From the NCBI GenBank assembly GCA_038373865.1, contig JAXGGA010002970.1:47082-111081 (forward strand): a stretch of 64,000 nt of DNA. The letters run 5' to 3'. This document shows, one piece after another, positions 1 to 10,584 of the stretch. Made by a program: the position numbers and the translations under genes. Position 1 is the first letter of the stretch, and every line of letters begins with the position of its first letter. Source of the stretch: Uloborus plumipes (taxonomy: Eukaryota; Arthropoda; Arachnida; Araneae; Uloboridae). Below the pieces are notes generated by a model. It had not been told where the DNA came from and ran no database searches. It saw nothing but the letters and a program-made list of their open reading frames with translations.

Positions 1-1167
1 ATTAAAAAAAGTTTTTGGAATATTGAAATTACTACAAAAAAAAAAAAAAAAAAAAAAAAACAGGCAGCGAACATTTTATCAAAAACCATGATGCTAATTG
101 GGGAGAAAATTGCTCTTATTGCAATCATGTCGAAATTTATTGACTTCTCTCCACTGTACAAAAATAATAAATCATAGGATTAAAAAAAAATCACGTAATG
201 AAAAAGCGTAATTAGCCGTTACGCATTTGTAAGCGAGAAGGCAGTTACACAATTTATTTACGTATTAGCTCCCCCCCCCCCTTCTCTGATGTCCCCGGAA
301 GAAAAACGTGGCACCCGTCGTGGTAAATGAAGGGCCGGGCTTAGCTTCGGACGCCTAGAGTGATGGGCCTAATTTCCTGCAGCCATTGAGTCGACTCATT
401 AGCAGCTCGTACCCTAGGACCCCCCTCTCATACCCTGGTCTCTTTTCCTTCCTTCGCGGCCCTACCCCGGGGAATTTTCTTTTCACTCTGGAGGCAAAAA
501 TATTCTTTTCTTTTCCGACTCGCGTTTCGGGTGCTGGAAAGGTTTTTATTGATTTTGGGGCACTTCAGCTCGTTTTAAAATAATAGTCGAGATGAAGCAT
601 TTTGGGATGGGAGGTTTAAATTTTTAAAGGGAGAAAAAGTCCCTGGGAGATTATGAAATGTTTAATGATGGGATAAAGGGGAAATGGATGCCTTGAGGAT
701 CAAAGATGCTTCTATTTCTGCAGAAGTTGCTTTTTCTGTAAGACGTCATTTTCACAAACGTGGTGCCGAACGGAACACTGCGAATTTGGATATTTTTTTT
801 GATTTTGATAGAAAATTAAAATTTAGAAACATATTAGAAAACTTTGTTTTGACAAAAAAATCTAATTTGGAAAAAAAGAAAAAAAAAAAAAAAAAAAGAA
901 TTTTTCTTTTAAATGCATTCATTTACAAACTTACAATAAGAATAATATTGGAAATCTACAGCAACTTAGAACAACTTAAACAAAATTACGTTTTTACCAC
1001 GCATGTTTTTCTATGTCTTTCTGCTCTAACTAATTCTATAAATATGCTTTTAACCATGATCGAAATATATTTAGGTCCACAAGTTTGTATTTTATAAATA
1101 TCATAATAATGTTTATGCAACCTTAATTTGTTATTCCACTAATTTGCTCTGAAAATACATACATACA
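1..1167. other. Upstream intergenic DNA, no gene seen
   Basis: AT-rich sequence with homopolymer runs: poly-A near 37-60, poly-C near 271-280 and an A/G-rich run near 870-898. The open frame at 684-1097 is interrupted by a poly-lysine stretch translated from the A-rich run and has no domain character, so I do not call it. A GC-richer island inside this span is listed separately. Confidence 0.55.
200..600. promoter_or_regulatory. GC-richer unique island, candidate regulatory element
   Basis: This stretch is clearly richer in G and C than its surroundings, is not repeated elsewhere in the window and has no convincing reading frame. It contains homeodomain-type cores (a TCATTAGC block near 396 and a TTATTGATT block near 548). 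Regulatory function is inference; the same signature could mark an unrecognised non-coding exon. Confidence 0.22.
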
Positions 1168-1524
1168 GTGGCTCTGAAAGAGAGTTCGTACACCTTAAAA
1201 TTTTTTCGTGAAACCAAAATTCCCTGGAACTGAATTTGAATATGAAGACCAATATTTTTTCACATCATCTCTAAGTCGTTGTGAATAAAACCCGGTTTTT
1301 GTTTTTAAATATTGACTGATTTTATTTTCGAAATGGGTCAAAAAGCGAAGAGACAAATTAACACGCCATAAAAGTCTTCGTACATTGCAATATTTTCGAA
1401 TAAATTCCTCATTTAAATTCACTGTCGTTTTTTTTTTTTCATTATTCTTGCATTTTATTGACATTTAAAAAGCATTTGTCTTTAATTTTTGGCGATTTTA
1501 TTCCGAACTAACCTAGTTATTACT

Positions 1525-2640
1525 TTTAAATGTCTGATATTCGTAAAAAACAAGACACCTCTAAGAATGTGGTTATTTTTCATTATAATAGCAGCAAATC
1601 AGCTCAAAATATCACTGCATTAACTTATACTATTCCTTAGTGTAGTATGTGATAAAATGCAAAACCAGTAGCTCGTGGTTATAGATTTATAGTTAGAAAA
1701 TTTATGAAAAATATCCGCTTACGTACTGTAAAAGTTTTTGCAGAATTTAAGGAAACATTTTATGTTTTAATTTCTCTTGGAAGAGTGAGCCGAGTCCTCA
1801 GAACAGCTGGACTACATAGGCACTTTGCGTACAGAAAAGCTTTTCTTAGTGAAAAAAAAAAAACAGAAAACTTAAGCTTTCCTTCCCAAAATAAATATTA
1901 AATTAGATCGAAATGTTTTTGATTAATATCTTATTTGAAACTAAAAGTAAATTCTACATTTTTGGTTCCGATGGTGTGTAATTGTAGAGAAGTGCGGAGA
2001 AGTAATTTAATTCCAAGAAATTTGCTGGAACAGTTAAGCACACTGCAAAAAATAAAATGTGGTTTTTGCAATATAATACAGCTAATTTTATAGTAATAAA
2101 CTGTAAAATTGATAATTTTGCAGTTTATTACTGTGCATTTTACTAGTGGAACGTTTTAAACTGGAACCTCCGCTCACAGTACTATACTGTAAAAACAAGT
2201 CTTCTTTTTTTTTTTTTGCAGTGCAGTGCGATGGAGATGCTCTTTTGTAAGGGTACAAAATGCATATGTAACAGCAGGACTTGGTAATTTGATATTTATT
2301 GATGGAATGACGAAGCTTGCTGTTTATTTAAATATTTTTAAAACTTTTCGCCATTGAAAACAACTTCCCTTTTTTACCAACGCTTTCAACGTTCGTTTTT
2401 GGCGTCTCTAAAACTGCCTAAAGTTTTATGAATAATGCTTAAGTCACCCCTAAACTCAGTTTAAACCCAATGGAACATATTTGGAGAAAAGTGGAAGTTC
2501 ACGAAGGGAAAACACGACGTTAAAATAAAAAGCAAACTAAAAGCAGTATAATGATCGAAGAACACTGGCTTAGAAATCACAAAAAAAAAAAAAAAACCTA
2601 ACGAAATCTATTCCCAGATGTTTAAAAGCTGTTGTAGATA
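1525..2640 (+). pseudogene. Tc1-like transposase pseudogene
   Basis: This is the coding remnant of the element above. The helix-turn-helix half is split across 1525-1900 and the DDE half across 2230-2640, with the MITE at 2041-2223 inserted between them. Readable landmarks are AGLHRHFAYRKAFLSE, the GNLIFIDGM block typical of the region before the second catalytic aspartate, and NPMEHIW carrying the third acidic residue. The second DDE aspartate block is not readable. There are several in-frame stops. Function is certainly lost. Confidence 0.65.
2041..2223. mobile_element. MITE family A, copy 1 (CACTG...CAGTG ends)
   Basis: It begins CACTGCAAAAAA and ends TTTTTTTGCAGTG. The interior has the family signature: repeated ACAGTAATAAACTGTAAAA-type blocks and the phrase AAACTGGAACCTC. 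It is related to 7875-8174, 14620-14949 and 54640-55002. This copy is shorter and diverged. It is nested inside the decayed Tc1-like element, so it inserted later than that element. Confidence 0.68.
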
Positions 2641-2751
2641 TTGAAGAATAGCACAGTGAATGATAAAACAATGAAAAATTAGATTATTTACAGAAATATA
2701 CATAAATAGTTCTTTAAAGTGTACGAAGACTTTTGTGAGATCAGTTATGTG

Positions 2752-3207
2752 CAGGGGTGCCCACAGGGGGGTATTATGGCGCAACTTTTTGAAATTTTTG
2801 GGGGGGATTTTTTAAAACTAATTTAATTATTTATTTAAACTATTTATTAATTTATTTTTTAATTTAAATTATTTATTAATTTATTTTTTTTAGTTTAAGT
2901 TATTTATTAATTAATTTTTTTTATTTAATTTTTTTTTGTGTGTGCGTGTGTGTATGCTTGGAATGTTTGGAAGGGAAAAAAAGCGATTCTATTTTGCCCA
3001 TAATTCGAACTTTAAAAAATGAATAATATATAAAAAATAATAGTTATAATTTTAAAAAATAAACAAATAGTATTTAAAAAAATAAAAAAATATTTAAAAA
3101 ACAAATAATATTTTAAAAAATAAATAAAATAAAGAAGAGGGGTAAAAATAAAAAGCAAAAGAGGGTAGTGAAATTTTTTTTTTTGGGGGGGGGGATGGGC
3201 ACCCCTG
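2752..3207. mobile_element. Non-autonomous hAT-like element
   Basis: Terminal inverted repeats are CAGGGGTGCCCA at the left and TGGGCACCCCTG at the right. The flanking octamers are GTTATGTG (2744-2751) and GTCACGTG (3208-3215), an 8-bp target duplication with two transitions. That is the size expected for the hAT superfamily. The inside is low-complexity A/T with G runs and a GTGTGT tract, with no transposase. Confidence 0.72.
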
Positions 3208-3233
3208 GTCACGTGAAAGTGATAGGTAGAAAT

Positions 3234-3929
3234 CAGTGGCGTACTCAGGAAGTGGGCTGATAGGGCTGCAGCCCCCTCCGAAATTTTCAACACGAATTTT
3301 TAAAACAGAACCTAAGTTTGTTTTTTTTTTTTTCAAATCCCCCCCCCCTTTTTTTTTGAAATCACAAATGAGAAAAGATTTCAGAACAGATAATTAAGTA
3401 TAGGACAAAATTAAATTAAAGATTTTTTTTATATTTTAACATGCCTAGTTTACTGTACGTCATGTTTATATCCTATTATTACATTTTGTTCATTTTTATT
3501 GCAAATATCTGTTTTAGAAATGCCGGATAATGCTTTTCAGTCACCTAATTCTGTTAAATAAATTTCAGAAATTGAATTGAAACCCAGTATTGGGAACAAT
3601 AGTAAAAGAAACTGCAAAATTAACATTTTTAGAGCGTTAATTTGCCAAAACATTGCAAACAAGTGTTACAGCAACACCTCTTTCAATGAAGAATTTTTTT
3701 TTAATCTAAATTTATCATTCTTTGTGTCCATCAAAACGCTTTCTTCACAATAATTTTAATGTAAATTTTTTTTAATGATGTATTTTTGTCGACTTACATA
3801 GGCATTGAAGCAGAAATTCGAGACATTTACTTTTCTTAGCTACATTCCATGAGGTGCTTCCATCCCTCCCCCCTCTCAAAGAGTCTTGACTCAGCTCCTC
3901 CTGAAATGAGTTGTCTGCGTACGCCACTG
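3234..3929. mobile_element. Non-autonomous hAT-like element (CAGTGGCGTA ends)
   Basis: It starts CAGTGGCGTACTCAGG and ends GCGTACGCCACTG. The flanking octamers are GTAGAAAT (3226-3233) and GAAGAAAT (3930-3937), an 8-bp target duplication with one mismatch. The termini match those of the element at 39711-40180, so the two are one family. No transposase frame is present. Confidence 0.78.
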
Positions 3930-3937
3930 GAAGAAAT

Positions 3938-5141
3938 CATTAGTTATTTCCTGTGGCTTTGAATGATCTTTTGAAAAATCCACTAAAAATGAATGTAAGA
4001 TTAAAATTCAGGAACAGGTAAACATATTGTGCTCCCAACTCCCCGTCCTTCGTTTTAAAACCATTGTGATATCAATTACGAATTATTGATTATTTTTAGG
4101 AAGTGATATAAATGAATAATTATTGAGCTACAGAAGCTGTAAATATGTTGAATAACATTTTCTCATTTTAGATGAATGAGCAAAAGAGCAGAAATATTTG
4201 ATTTTGATAACCTCTCAGAGAGCATTTTTCTGGCTTCACAACGGACTGTTATAGATCAACTCCATACAAAAAAAAAAAAAAAAAAAATCTAAGGGTAAAA
4301 TGGAACGTGGCTAAGAAAGAAGAGATGCCTATTGTTATAATTTTTAACATTAAGAATGTTTGATATTATGTATTTAAAAAATAACAAAGCAGTCGTCAAG
4401 TGTAGTATTACAAAATTTTCAATAGCTTTTTTTTTTTTTTTTTCATTTTCATCTTCCGCGATTGAAAATTTTTATTTTAAGTATAAAGCGTAAAAATATG
4501 CTAAATGTTTTATGGTATTTTCTACTTTTTATGCACGACAAAACGCTTGCAGAGTCGTTGAAAGTTTATTTGCTTCGTAGACATTGAATACTTTTCACTC
4601 CAAAGCCCATTCGTCGATAATTAATGACTACCTCGGTCCTAGGTGCACAAGTTTACTTTTGTACCTCGAAGAAGGAAGCGCACGCTTTTTGAATGTTCCT
4701 AAAATACCCCCAGACTACTTTTTCAAGGGGTACTCGATGAACTCCTTTTTGACACTAGTAAAGAATGACATCCTATACTAAGTAAATCACAGAGAAAGAA
4801 GCGTCTCTCTCCCCGTTAAAACCGGAGAGGAAAGGATAAGAATCATGAAAACGAGTAATGGAGGGGGTTACAATAAGATAATGCAGTTTGACTAATTGTA
4901 CAACGTCTTGTGCTACAATACAAAAATAGTAGTTAAGCAATATATAGAGCTGTCATGACATGTTTAAAATAAATAGCTCTGAAGGTGGGGATTTTAGTCT
5001 TCCCGTAGTCAGGAATTGACTACTGGTACTGAACGGACTCAGAATAGAGTTCAGATAATGAACTTTGGTGTGAGCTTTCTGAAAAGAAGATCTATCATTG
5101 TTTAGAAAGGATAGATGGGGGCTTTCTCAAACGTTTTCAGC
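3938..5141. other. Intergenic, no gene seen
   Basis: AT-rich single-copy-looking DNA with long A and T runs near 4268-4287 and 4427-4443. Short open frames at 4584-4781 and 5098-5289 have no recognisable domain. The second runs into the Merlin terminal repeat. Confidence 0.55.
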
Positions 5142-5149
5142 TCATTTTC

Positions 5150-5205
5150 GGTACTTACGTATTATCGCAACCAGGCAAAACCGCCAAACTTGGCGACCCT
5201 ACTTA
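5150..5205. repeat. Merlin left terminal inverted repeat
   Basis: These 56 bp are identical to the reverse complement of 6433-6488. The sequence opens GGTACTTACGTATTATCGCA and contains the internal palindrome-like block GCCAAACTTGGC. The arms differ just inward, where the left side has an extra TTTACGATAATA stretch before the CGGCAACCCTA block. Confidence 0.93.
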
Positions 5206-5409
5206 TTTACGATAATACGGCAACCCTACGTATACGACAGCCCTAGGGTTGGCGCGATTTTTAAGTTTGCAAAAGAAAGTATGAATTGAAAGAAAATGTA
5301 CATTTATTAAGTACAGATAATTTTTAATACAGTTTTTAATATTATTTTGTTGTAAAATATAAATTAGCAATTACACCCTTCCGGTGTCAAATTTAAATAA
5401 GTTGTAGAA

Positions 5410-6288
5410 TTATTTTTTCGGCGGAAATATTTTGGCTATTGCTTTTAGCAATGCTTGAAAACCGTTTTCGCCATTAGCCGCTTGAGTTTGGCGCCATATA
5501 AATTCGATTAGGTATGAGTCAAGATGATGACGGGCTGTTCCTCTCTGTTTTTTGTTGCGCCATTTGGCTGAGCCCCACATGCGCTCTACATTTTGTGTGT
5601 GAACGCCCGTGTCGGGATCCACAAAGTTATATTTGTGATTGACAGTTCCATGCAGGAATCCAGCATTTTCCAACTCACTTGTTTGGTATCCTTTCCAGCA
5701 ATCCGAATAAATAGTGCTTCCTTCTTCGATATTTTCGCAAATTTTTGTCATGAGGGTAACTGCGCTTCTGTTAGGCACAGTAACCAAAAAAGTCTCCTTC
5801 GTTTCTCGGCAAATTCCGCCAAAAACCCATTGCTGTGGTAGTATACGCCCAGCGTTATTTTTTCTTTTAACAAATAAACTTTCGTCTATTTCCACAATGA
5901 GTCCTTCACCGCCTATTAGCTTTCTTTCTTTTTCGTCCATTTCAAGGGCACATATCTCCCGCATGTAACTGTTCCAATCTATAACAGTTTTGTCCGCAAT
6001 TCCCATCTCTTCTGCACAAAATTTAATTGAGGTTAACTCTTTACACCAACAGTAAATGAAGCGCACCGCTGTCACGAATGAAATTCGGCTACCTTCAAAC
6101 CAATTTCCGGCTCTCACGCCAATGTGTTGGTTGCACTCTTCGACGTTACATTTCCAGAAGATTTGCTTTCCAAAATACAGTTTCATTTTATGTGAATTTT
6201 TACAAGTACGTTCGTTCTGTATAATTCCATATCCCTGTAATAATTCAACAGCATCTTTTTCACTCGCAGGCAGATCCCAAATACCCAT
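5410..6288 (-). CDS. Merlin transposase (ISXO2/IS1595-like DDE)
   Basis: An intact frame of 292 codons catalyses cut-and-paste movement of the surrounding element. Residues 29-52 hold C29, H33, C47 and C52, arranged like the N-terminal zinc-ribbon of this family. Residues 87-110 look like a helix-turn-helix for terminal-repeat binding. The DDE nuclease domain covers about 125-265. The first aspartate is in VEIDES (D135), the second in IYSDCWKGY (D196) and the glutamate in HTQNVERMW (E235), as expected for the ISXO2-like fold. The last residues are lysine-rich. No stop, frameshift or missing catalytic residue is seen, so it could be active. The start at 6288 is the first methionine of the frame and lies about 200 bp inside the end of the element. 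Bacterial contamination is unlikely because the gene sits in precise eukaryotic-type termini within AT-rich repeat DNA. Confidence 0.9.
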   Translation of the reverse strand: MGIWDLPASEKDAVELLQGYGIIQNERTCKNSHKMKLYFGKQIFWKCNVEECNQHIGVRAGNWFEGSRISFVTAVRFIYCWCKELTSIKFCAEEMGIADKTVIDWNSYMREICALEMDEKERKLIGGEGLIVEIDESLFVKRKNNAGRILPQQWVFGGICRETKETFLVTVPNRSAVTLMTKICENIEEGSTIYSDCWKGYQTSELENAGFLHGTVNHKYNFVDPDTGVHTQNVERMWGSAKWRNKKQRGTARHHLDSYLIEFIWRQTQAANGENGFQALLKAIAKIFPPKK

Positions 6289-6432
6289 AGTTAAAGTATT
6301 TCACAGCATTCCATCTAACCAGTGAGCAAAAAAAATTCTTTACGAAAAACCACGTATAACACGTAGAGTTGCCGGAAGTAGGATCGCCAAATGTGGCCAT
6401 TTTAGGGTTGCCGGACGTATTTAGGGTTGCCG

Positions 6433-6488
6433 TAAGTAGGGTCGCCAAGTTTGGCGGTTTTGCCTGGTTGCGATAATACGTAAGTACC
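6433..6488. repeat. Merlin right terminal inverted repeat
   Basis: This is the perfect inverse of the left arm and ends ...GATAATACGTAAGTACC immediately before the target duplication TCATTTTC. A second TAGGGTTGCCG block lies just inside it (around 6410-6430) and may be a subterminal binding repeat. Confidence 0.93.
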
Positions 6489-6496
6489 TCATTTTC

Positions 6497-7874
6497 TTCT
6501 GACAAAATTCATTACTTATCACTTTTTAGGGCTAAAGTTTTCCTTTTGAACTTCTGGAATTTGTTTCTTCATTCCCTCAGTCCAAAGGTTTATTTTTGAT
6601 CGTAAAGGATCGGTTATAGAAACAGTGGAAATCCAATTTTATCTTTTTTTAGCTGGACCAGCGATAAAAAACGTATTAAGCGGGAAAACGTAAAGCCGGG
6701 ATCGGTGTTTATAATCCAACCATATTGTTTACAAACTGACCCTTATCCAGTGAGCCAAACACGTTCTATAGTAACAAATTTTGCATTAAAAATATTCATT
6801 ATAGCTGTAGCAGTACGGCTGTGCTCGTGCAATAAAGTTATAAAAAGAAGCTATGTAAGCTCATGTTAATTTTCCATCCGTCTCCAAAATAAAAAGAATG
6901 AAGTTAATTAAAATATACATACATAATTTTACCTAGATTCCAAGCATATTGTATGAAGCAATGAGAAAATCATGATGTAGTGACGACAACTTTCAGTAAA
7001 ACTTCCTTTATCAAAGAGAGATAGATCTCATTAAAATAAGCTTAAAATCATTCGAAACTTCCAGAGCTAAGTACTTTTAAGTTAAAGACACAGACAAAAT
7101 AATCACTTGCATCATCCATTCCAAAAGAAATTGATGATTTAAAAAAAAACAATGAATAAATTATAAGTTCCATTAAAATGTAAAGCAATCAAAGTAATAT
7201 TTTTAATAACACTGAGAAAATAAAAGCAAACGATATTTATTTAACGGTGAAAATATTTCGATTTAATCCATTTTCAATAAGAGAGAAGTGCTTGGAATGC
7301 TGTTGTGTGTTTGTGTTTAAAAAATATAAAAACATGTGCTTAAAAATTAAAAAAAAAAAATGAAAAAAAAAATGAAGCATTCAAAAGAATTAAAAGACAT
7401 ATTCGTGATAACAAAACAAAAGTTAATTTCAGTTGAGGAAATAAATTCAATTCTGCCATAATATTTGATTTTATTATCAAGATTAACCAATTAAAATCGT
7501 TTATCTTTCTCAAGGTAAGTCCTGAATTCCGGAATTACATAAACAATTATCGCAGCTCTTCTAATGCTCGTAGAGACTTCGAATTGACATCTTTTTGAGC
7601 AGAAAATTTCAAGCCTTCGAATGACATAAAATGTATATGAAATATAATAAATAAAATTTAAAAATGTATATGAAATATTGCTCCGCCATTTTATCAAATT
7701 TACGTGAAAAATGAGCTTGAAATAAGAATAGAAAAGAACGAAATATAATTTTCAAAAAACGCATCGAGGTGCACACTCCCATGCTACAACTAATTTTGTG
7801 CCAAATTCTATGAAAATCAACCGATCGGTTGTAGCGCTACAAACCTCACAGTAAAGAAAGGAAACAAAGGCCCA
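6497..7874. other. Intergenic, no gene seen
   Basis: AT-rich DNA with an A-rich tract near 7350-7375. The open frame at 7491-7697 (-) is short and shows no domain. No repeat termini were recognised. Confidence 0.5.
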
Positions 7875-8174
7875 CACTGCAAGAAATGAATTGTTGTTTT
7901 TATAGGCAGCAGAGGTTCCAATTTAAAACTAAAATAAACAGTAACAAACTGTAAAGCTATACATTTTATTGCCGTAAAATTTAGTTCTATTATACTGTAA
8001 AAACAACAATATAATACTGGCAACAGAGATTCCAATTTAAAACTGTAAAATGCACGGTAATAAACTAAAATTAGTATTTTTACAGTTTAGTACTGTAAAA
8101 TTAGCAGTTTTACAGTTTATTACTACAAAATTAGCTGTATTATACTGTAAAAATAACAATCATTTTTTACAGTG
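7875..8174. mobile_element. MITE family A, copy 2
   Basis: It starts CACTGCAAGAAATG and ends TTTTTTACAGTG. The interior has two occurrences of an AGAGGTTCCAATTTAAAACT or AGAGATTCCAATTTAAAACT block and many ACAGT/ACTGT units. The family sequence reads partly in the opposite order to copies 1, 3 and 4, so this copy is at least partly inverted or rearranged. No clean TA duplication is visible. Confidence 0.7.
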
Positions 8175-10009
8175 AATTTTCATCTTTATTATAAGTAGAG
8201 ATTCGCAAATTTAGGTTGAAAAACTAGCTAGCTTCATAGTGTTGCTCACTGCTTGCACAATAAAAAGGGAAGACTTTTGTTTCTTTGGAAGCAGCTATAG
8301 TAGATTTTTTTTTTTAACTTACTATAAGAAAAACATTAAAAAAGTAAAAAATAAATAAAAAATTGCTTCCGATCGCGTCAGTCACCGAATACTTTCCCCG
8401 CAGAAAACCCCTGTTATTTCATCCATATCCCTTCCTCCAAAAGACGTTTCGCCGAGAACAATGATTGATAGGTTATTAACAGGTGAACCTAAGGCGTGTT
8501 CCGACATTTTCGTCCTAACTCCAGAGTAGATTATAAAATAACTTTTCTCGTACTTGGAGTAAGAACGTGGTTGTGTTCTGCACGCATTTCATATGACTTT
8601 CGAAAGTATAACTGAAATATCCGAATTGGAAAATGTAGTAACTTCTATAAAATCAAAGCATAGTGGAAAAGAGGAGTGGAGATCCACGACGGACGCGTGT
8701 ATGCTTAGAATAAGAACACGATGAATCCTGATCCAAATAATAATAGTATTTAACGAAGAAAATATATTTTCAACACTGTAAAAAATATATATATTTGCAA
8801 TTAACTTTTCACCTGACAAACTATCTTATCAAGCTTATTTTTTCTTTTTTTCCATTTAATTTCCAGTTCAAAATAGAAATATTTATGCATATTCTTTACT
8901 CTATAAATACAGATTTTCCTACTTCACTTAATAGTATAATACAGTAGGCCTTTAGTGTAGCTAGAATAAATCATAAAACGTGCAAGATACTCTCTGCAAG
9001 ATTTTGAGAGTTATTAGGAAAAAATAACATTTTTAAATGCCGTGTAGCTCCCAAAATATTACGTTTTGAATCAAAAGCAAAGTTTTCAGTTGTTCAGAGT
9101 TAAGTCCTGCTAACAATGCTATTGGTAGCAAAATAAGTTTGCCCACGCATATGAATGATTGCTAGTGCCATTTGCTGCGAAAAATTATCAAGGTATCAAT
9201 ATTCCTTTTGTATCAAACCTCCACTACCTCCTCTGCTTTACATGAATTGAGTAAACTGAAGATAAACATTTAAAATTGTTTTTTTTGGCAAAAGGAGGGG
9301 TGGGGTCGTAATTTGTATTAATATATAATAGTTTTCAGCATTTGAAAAAAAACTTGTATCGCAATTTTTGGTTTCTTATACTGTAATCTGAGTCGAAACA
9401 AAACAGCGAAATAAGTAAATAAATGTATCGAATTTTCTACAGGTATATTTTTAAAAAAAGAGTTCAAAGATTGCTAAATTTAATTCAAATGTACTTTGTG
9501 GTTTCATTTTACGATATTTATACGTAAGCGTGTATTAACATTAAGCATCTTGCTTTCCTTCGTTGCAATTTTAAAAACCCTTTCACGCGCGCAAAAAAGG
9601 CTTATGCTCTAGGTATAATAAACTGAATATACCCCATGCATGTTCATTCTGTAATTCCTTTGCAAGTTTTCATTTCTTATGATTCAGAGAAAAGGAAAAT
9701 AAATAATAAATAAATAAATAACAAAGATTTTTCAAACATTAAGAAGATAGTTATAAGTTTTTCAATCTTAGATTAAAGGAGCTTCAAGAAAAATTACATT
9801 ATTTCCAAGGAAAACAGTTTTTCCATTTTTGCATAAACATTTATAAATGAAAAATAATTACGATACTCGCATATCAATATAAACAATTACTTGAAAGAAT
9901 AATAATTCAAGTCTTTACAGAAGAAACACACCACATTTCAATTGAATCTCATTAAGTGTAATTATTTTGAGTCCTTAATTGGAGCCCGTCATCTTGTCAA
10001 ACTCTCCTC
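8175..10009. other. Intergenic upstream of msx, no gene seen
   Basis: AT-rich DNA. A GC-richer block at about 8385-8720 is listed separately. The short open frame at 8589-8819 (-) has no domain. An isolated CACTGTAAAAAATATA at 8774-8789 resembles one end of MITE family A but has no partner end. Confidence 0.5.
8385..8720. promoter_or_regulatory. GC-richer island 2 kb upstream of msx
   Basis: This is a unique, compositionally distinct block with a TGATTGATAGG motif (a PBC/Exd-Hox-like core, near 8462), an ACAGGTGA E-box-like site near 8479 and no reading frame of note. Placement about 2 kb before the msx start fits an upstream enhancer, but only comparative or chromatin data would show it. 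Confidence 0.22.
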
Positions 10010-10584
10010 AGGGCATCCCATACCTGTAGCTCCTTAGCTCCTACTCCACTCTGGAGTTCCTATATTTTTACTCGCTACCAGCAACGAAAAACGACCTGTC
10101 ATTCATAACTTCGGGAGTTTTTACCCTGCGAGGCAGAAAAAAAAAATATATATGGGGAGAACGACTCTGATGTGTTAATTAAGAGCACTTAAAATGTACA
10201 CGACACCTGACAAGCTGTCCTATCTGCTAGCCCGAGGGTTGTGGCTTCCGAGGATACGGAAAGGGGGTTGTCAGTCCGTCCCTCCAACGTAGAGGCTGTC
10301 CCCGTCTGCGCACTAGTGACTCTGTCACGATCAATAGCCAATAGGAAAACTTGCGCGTTTTGATGTTACCGCCTCTTTCAACTGTCGCTGATGGGGAAAA
10401 AGAACCAGAAGATGAACTACAGACTAACATCAGGAAGCTAGTGACTCGTTGGGCACCGATTTTGAAAGTTTCGGTTTCTGGTGGAACTTCAGCAAACATG
10501 CTTCGAACGTGTATTCAACGCTGTGGATAAAGTGTTCTGCTTTTGTTTTGGTGGCTGAATAAAAAAAAATAAATATTTCTGGAC
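10010..10584 (+). promoter_or_regulatory. msx promoter-proximal region and probable 5' UTR
   Basis: This GC-richer sequence lies directly upstream of the msx start codon. It contains an A-rich and TATATATGG stretch at about 10140-10154 and an arthropod-type initiator-like TCAGTC at 10271-10276. These are weak, single-motif matches, and the transcription start is not determined. The open frame on the opposite strand (10227-10499) is a shadow without domain support. Confidence 0.35.

Larger units (their letters stand above)
1168..2743 (+). mobile_element. Decayed Tc1-like DNA transposon
   Basis: Translated pieces in several + frames match the order of a Tc1-like transposase. An N-terminal piece lies near 1525-1680. 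A piece near 1775-1845 reads GRVSRVLRTAGLHRHFAYRK. A piece near 2270-2340 reads GLGNLIFIDGM. The DDE-domain end lies near 2460-2640 with the NPMEHIW block and an SIPRCLKAVVD tail. The ends share a motif: TTCGTACACCTTAAA at 1186-1200, AAGTCTTCGTACATTG at 1372-1387, and the inverse TTTAAAGTGTACGAAGACTT at 2713-2732. That gives a left end with two direct repeats about 190 bp apart, as in the IR/DR subgroup. Many stops and frameshifts make it dead. A MITE sits inside it and a hAT-like element abuts it. The outer boundaries are approximate. Confidence 0.72.
5150..6488 (-). mobile_element. Merlin DNA transposon, apparently complete
   Basis: The element is bounded by perfect 56-bp terminal inverted repeats (5150-5205 and 6433-6488) starting GGTACTTACGTATTATCGCA. 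Both sides are flanked by the identical octamer TCATTTTC (5142-5149 and 6489-6496). Inside is one uninterrupted transposase frame on the minus strand. Merlin elements, the eukaryotic relatives of bacterial IS1016/IS1595, are known for 8-9 bp target duplications and termini beginning GG, which matches. Subterminal blocks resembling GGGTTGCCG recur at both ends and may be transposase binding sites. Identical arms, an intact TSD and an open frame all point to a recent insertion. Confidence 0.92.

Noticed and set aside
684..1097. 137-codon open frame on the + strand
   Set aside because: Its middle is a poly-lysine run translated from an A-rich tract, and no domain, splice or start context supports a gene.
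5410..6288. Bacterial insertion sequence or contamination
   Set aside because: The IS1595-like protein lies within exact terminal repeats and an 8-bp target duplication in AT-rich repeat DNA, as expected for eukaryotic Merlin.
8774..8789. Fifth MITE family A copy
   Set aside because: Only one end-like CACTGTAAAAAATATA is present, with no interior or partner end.
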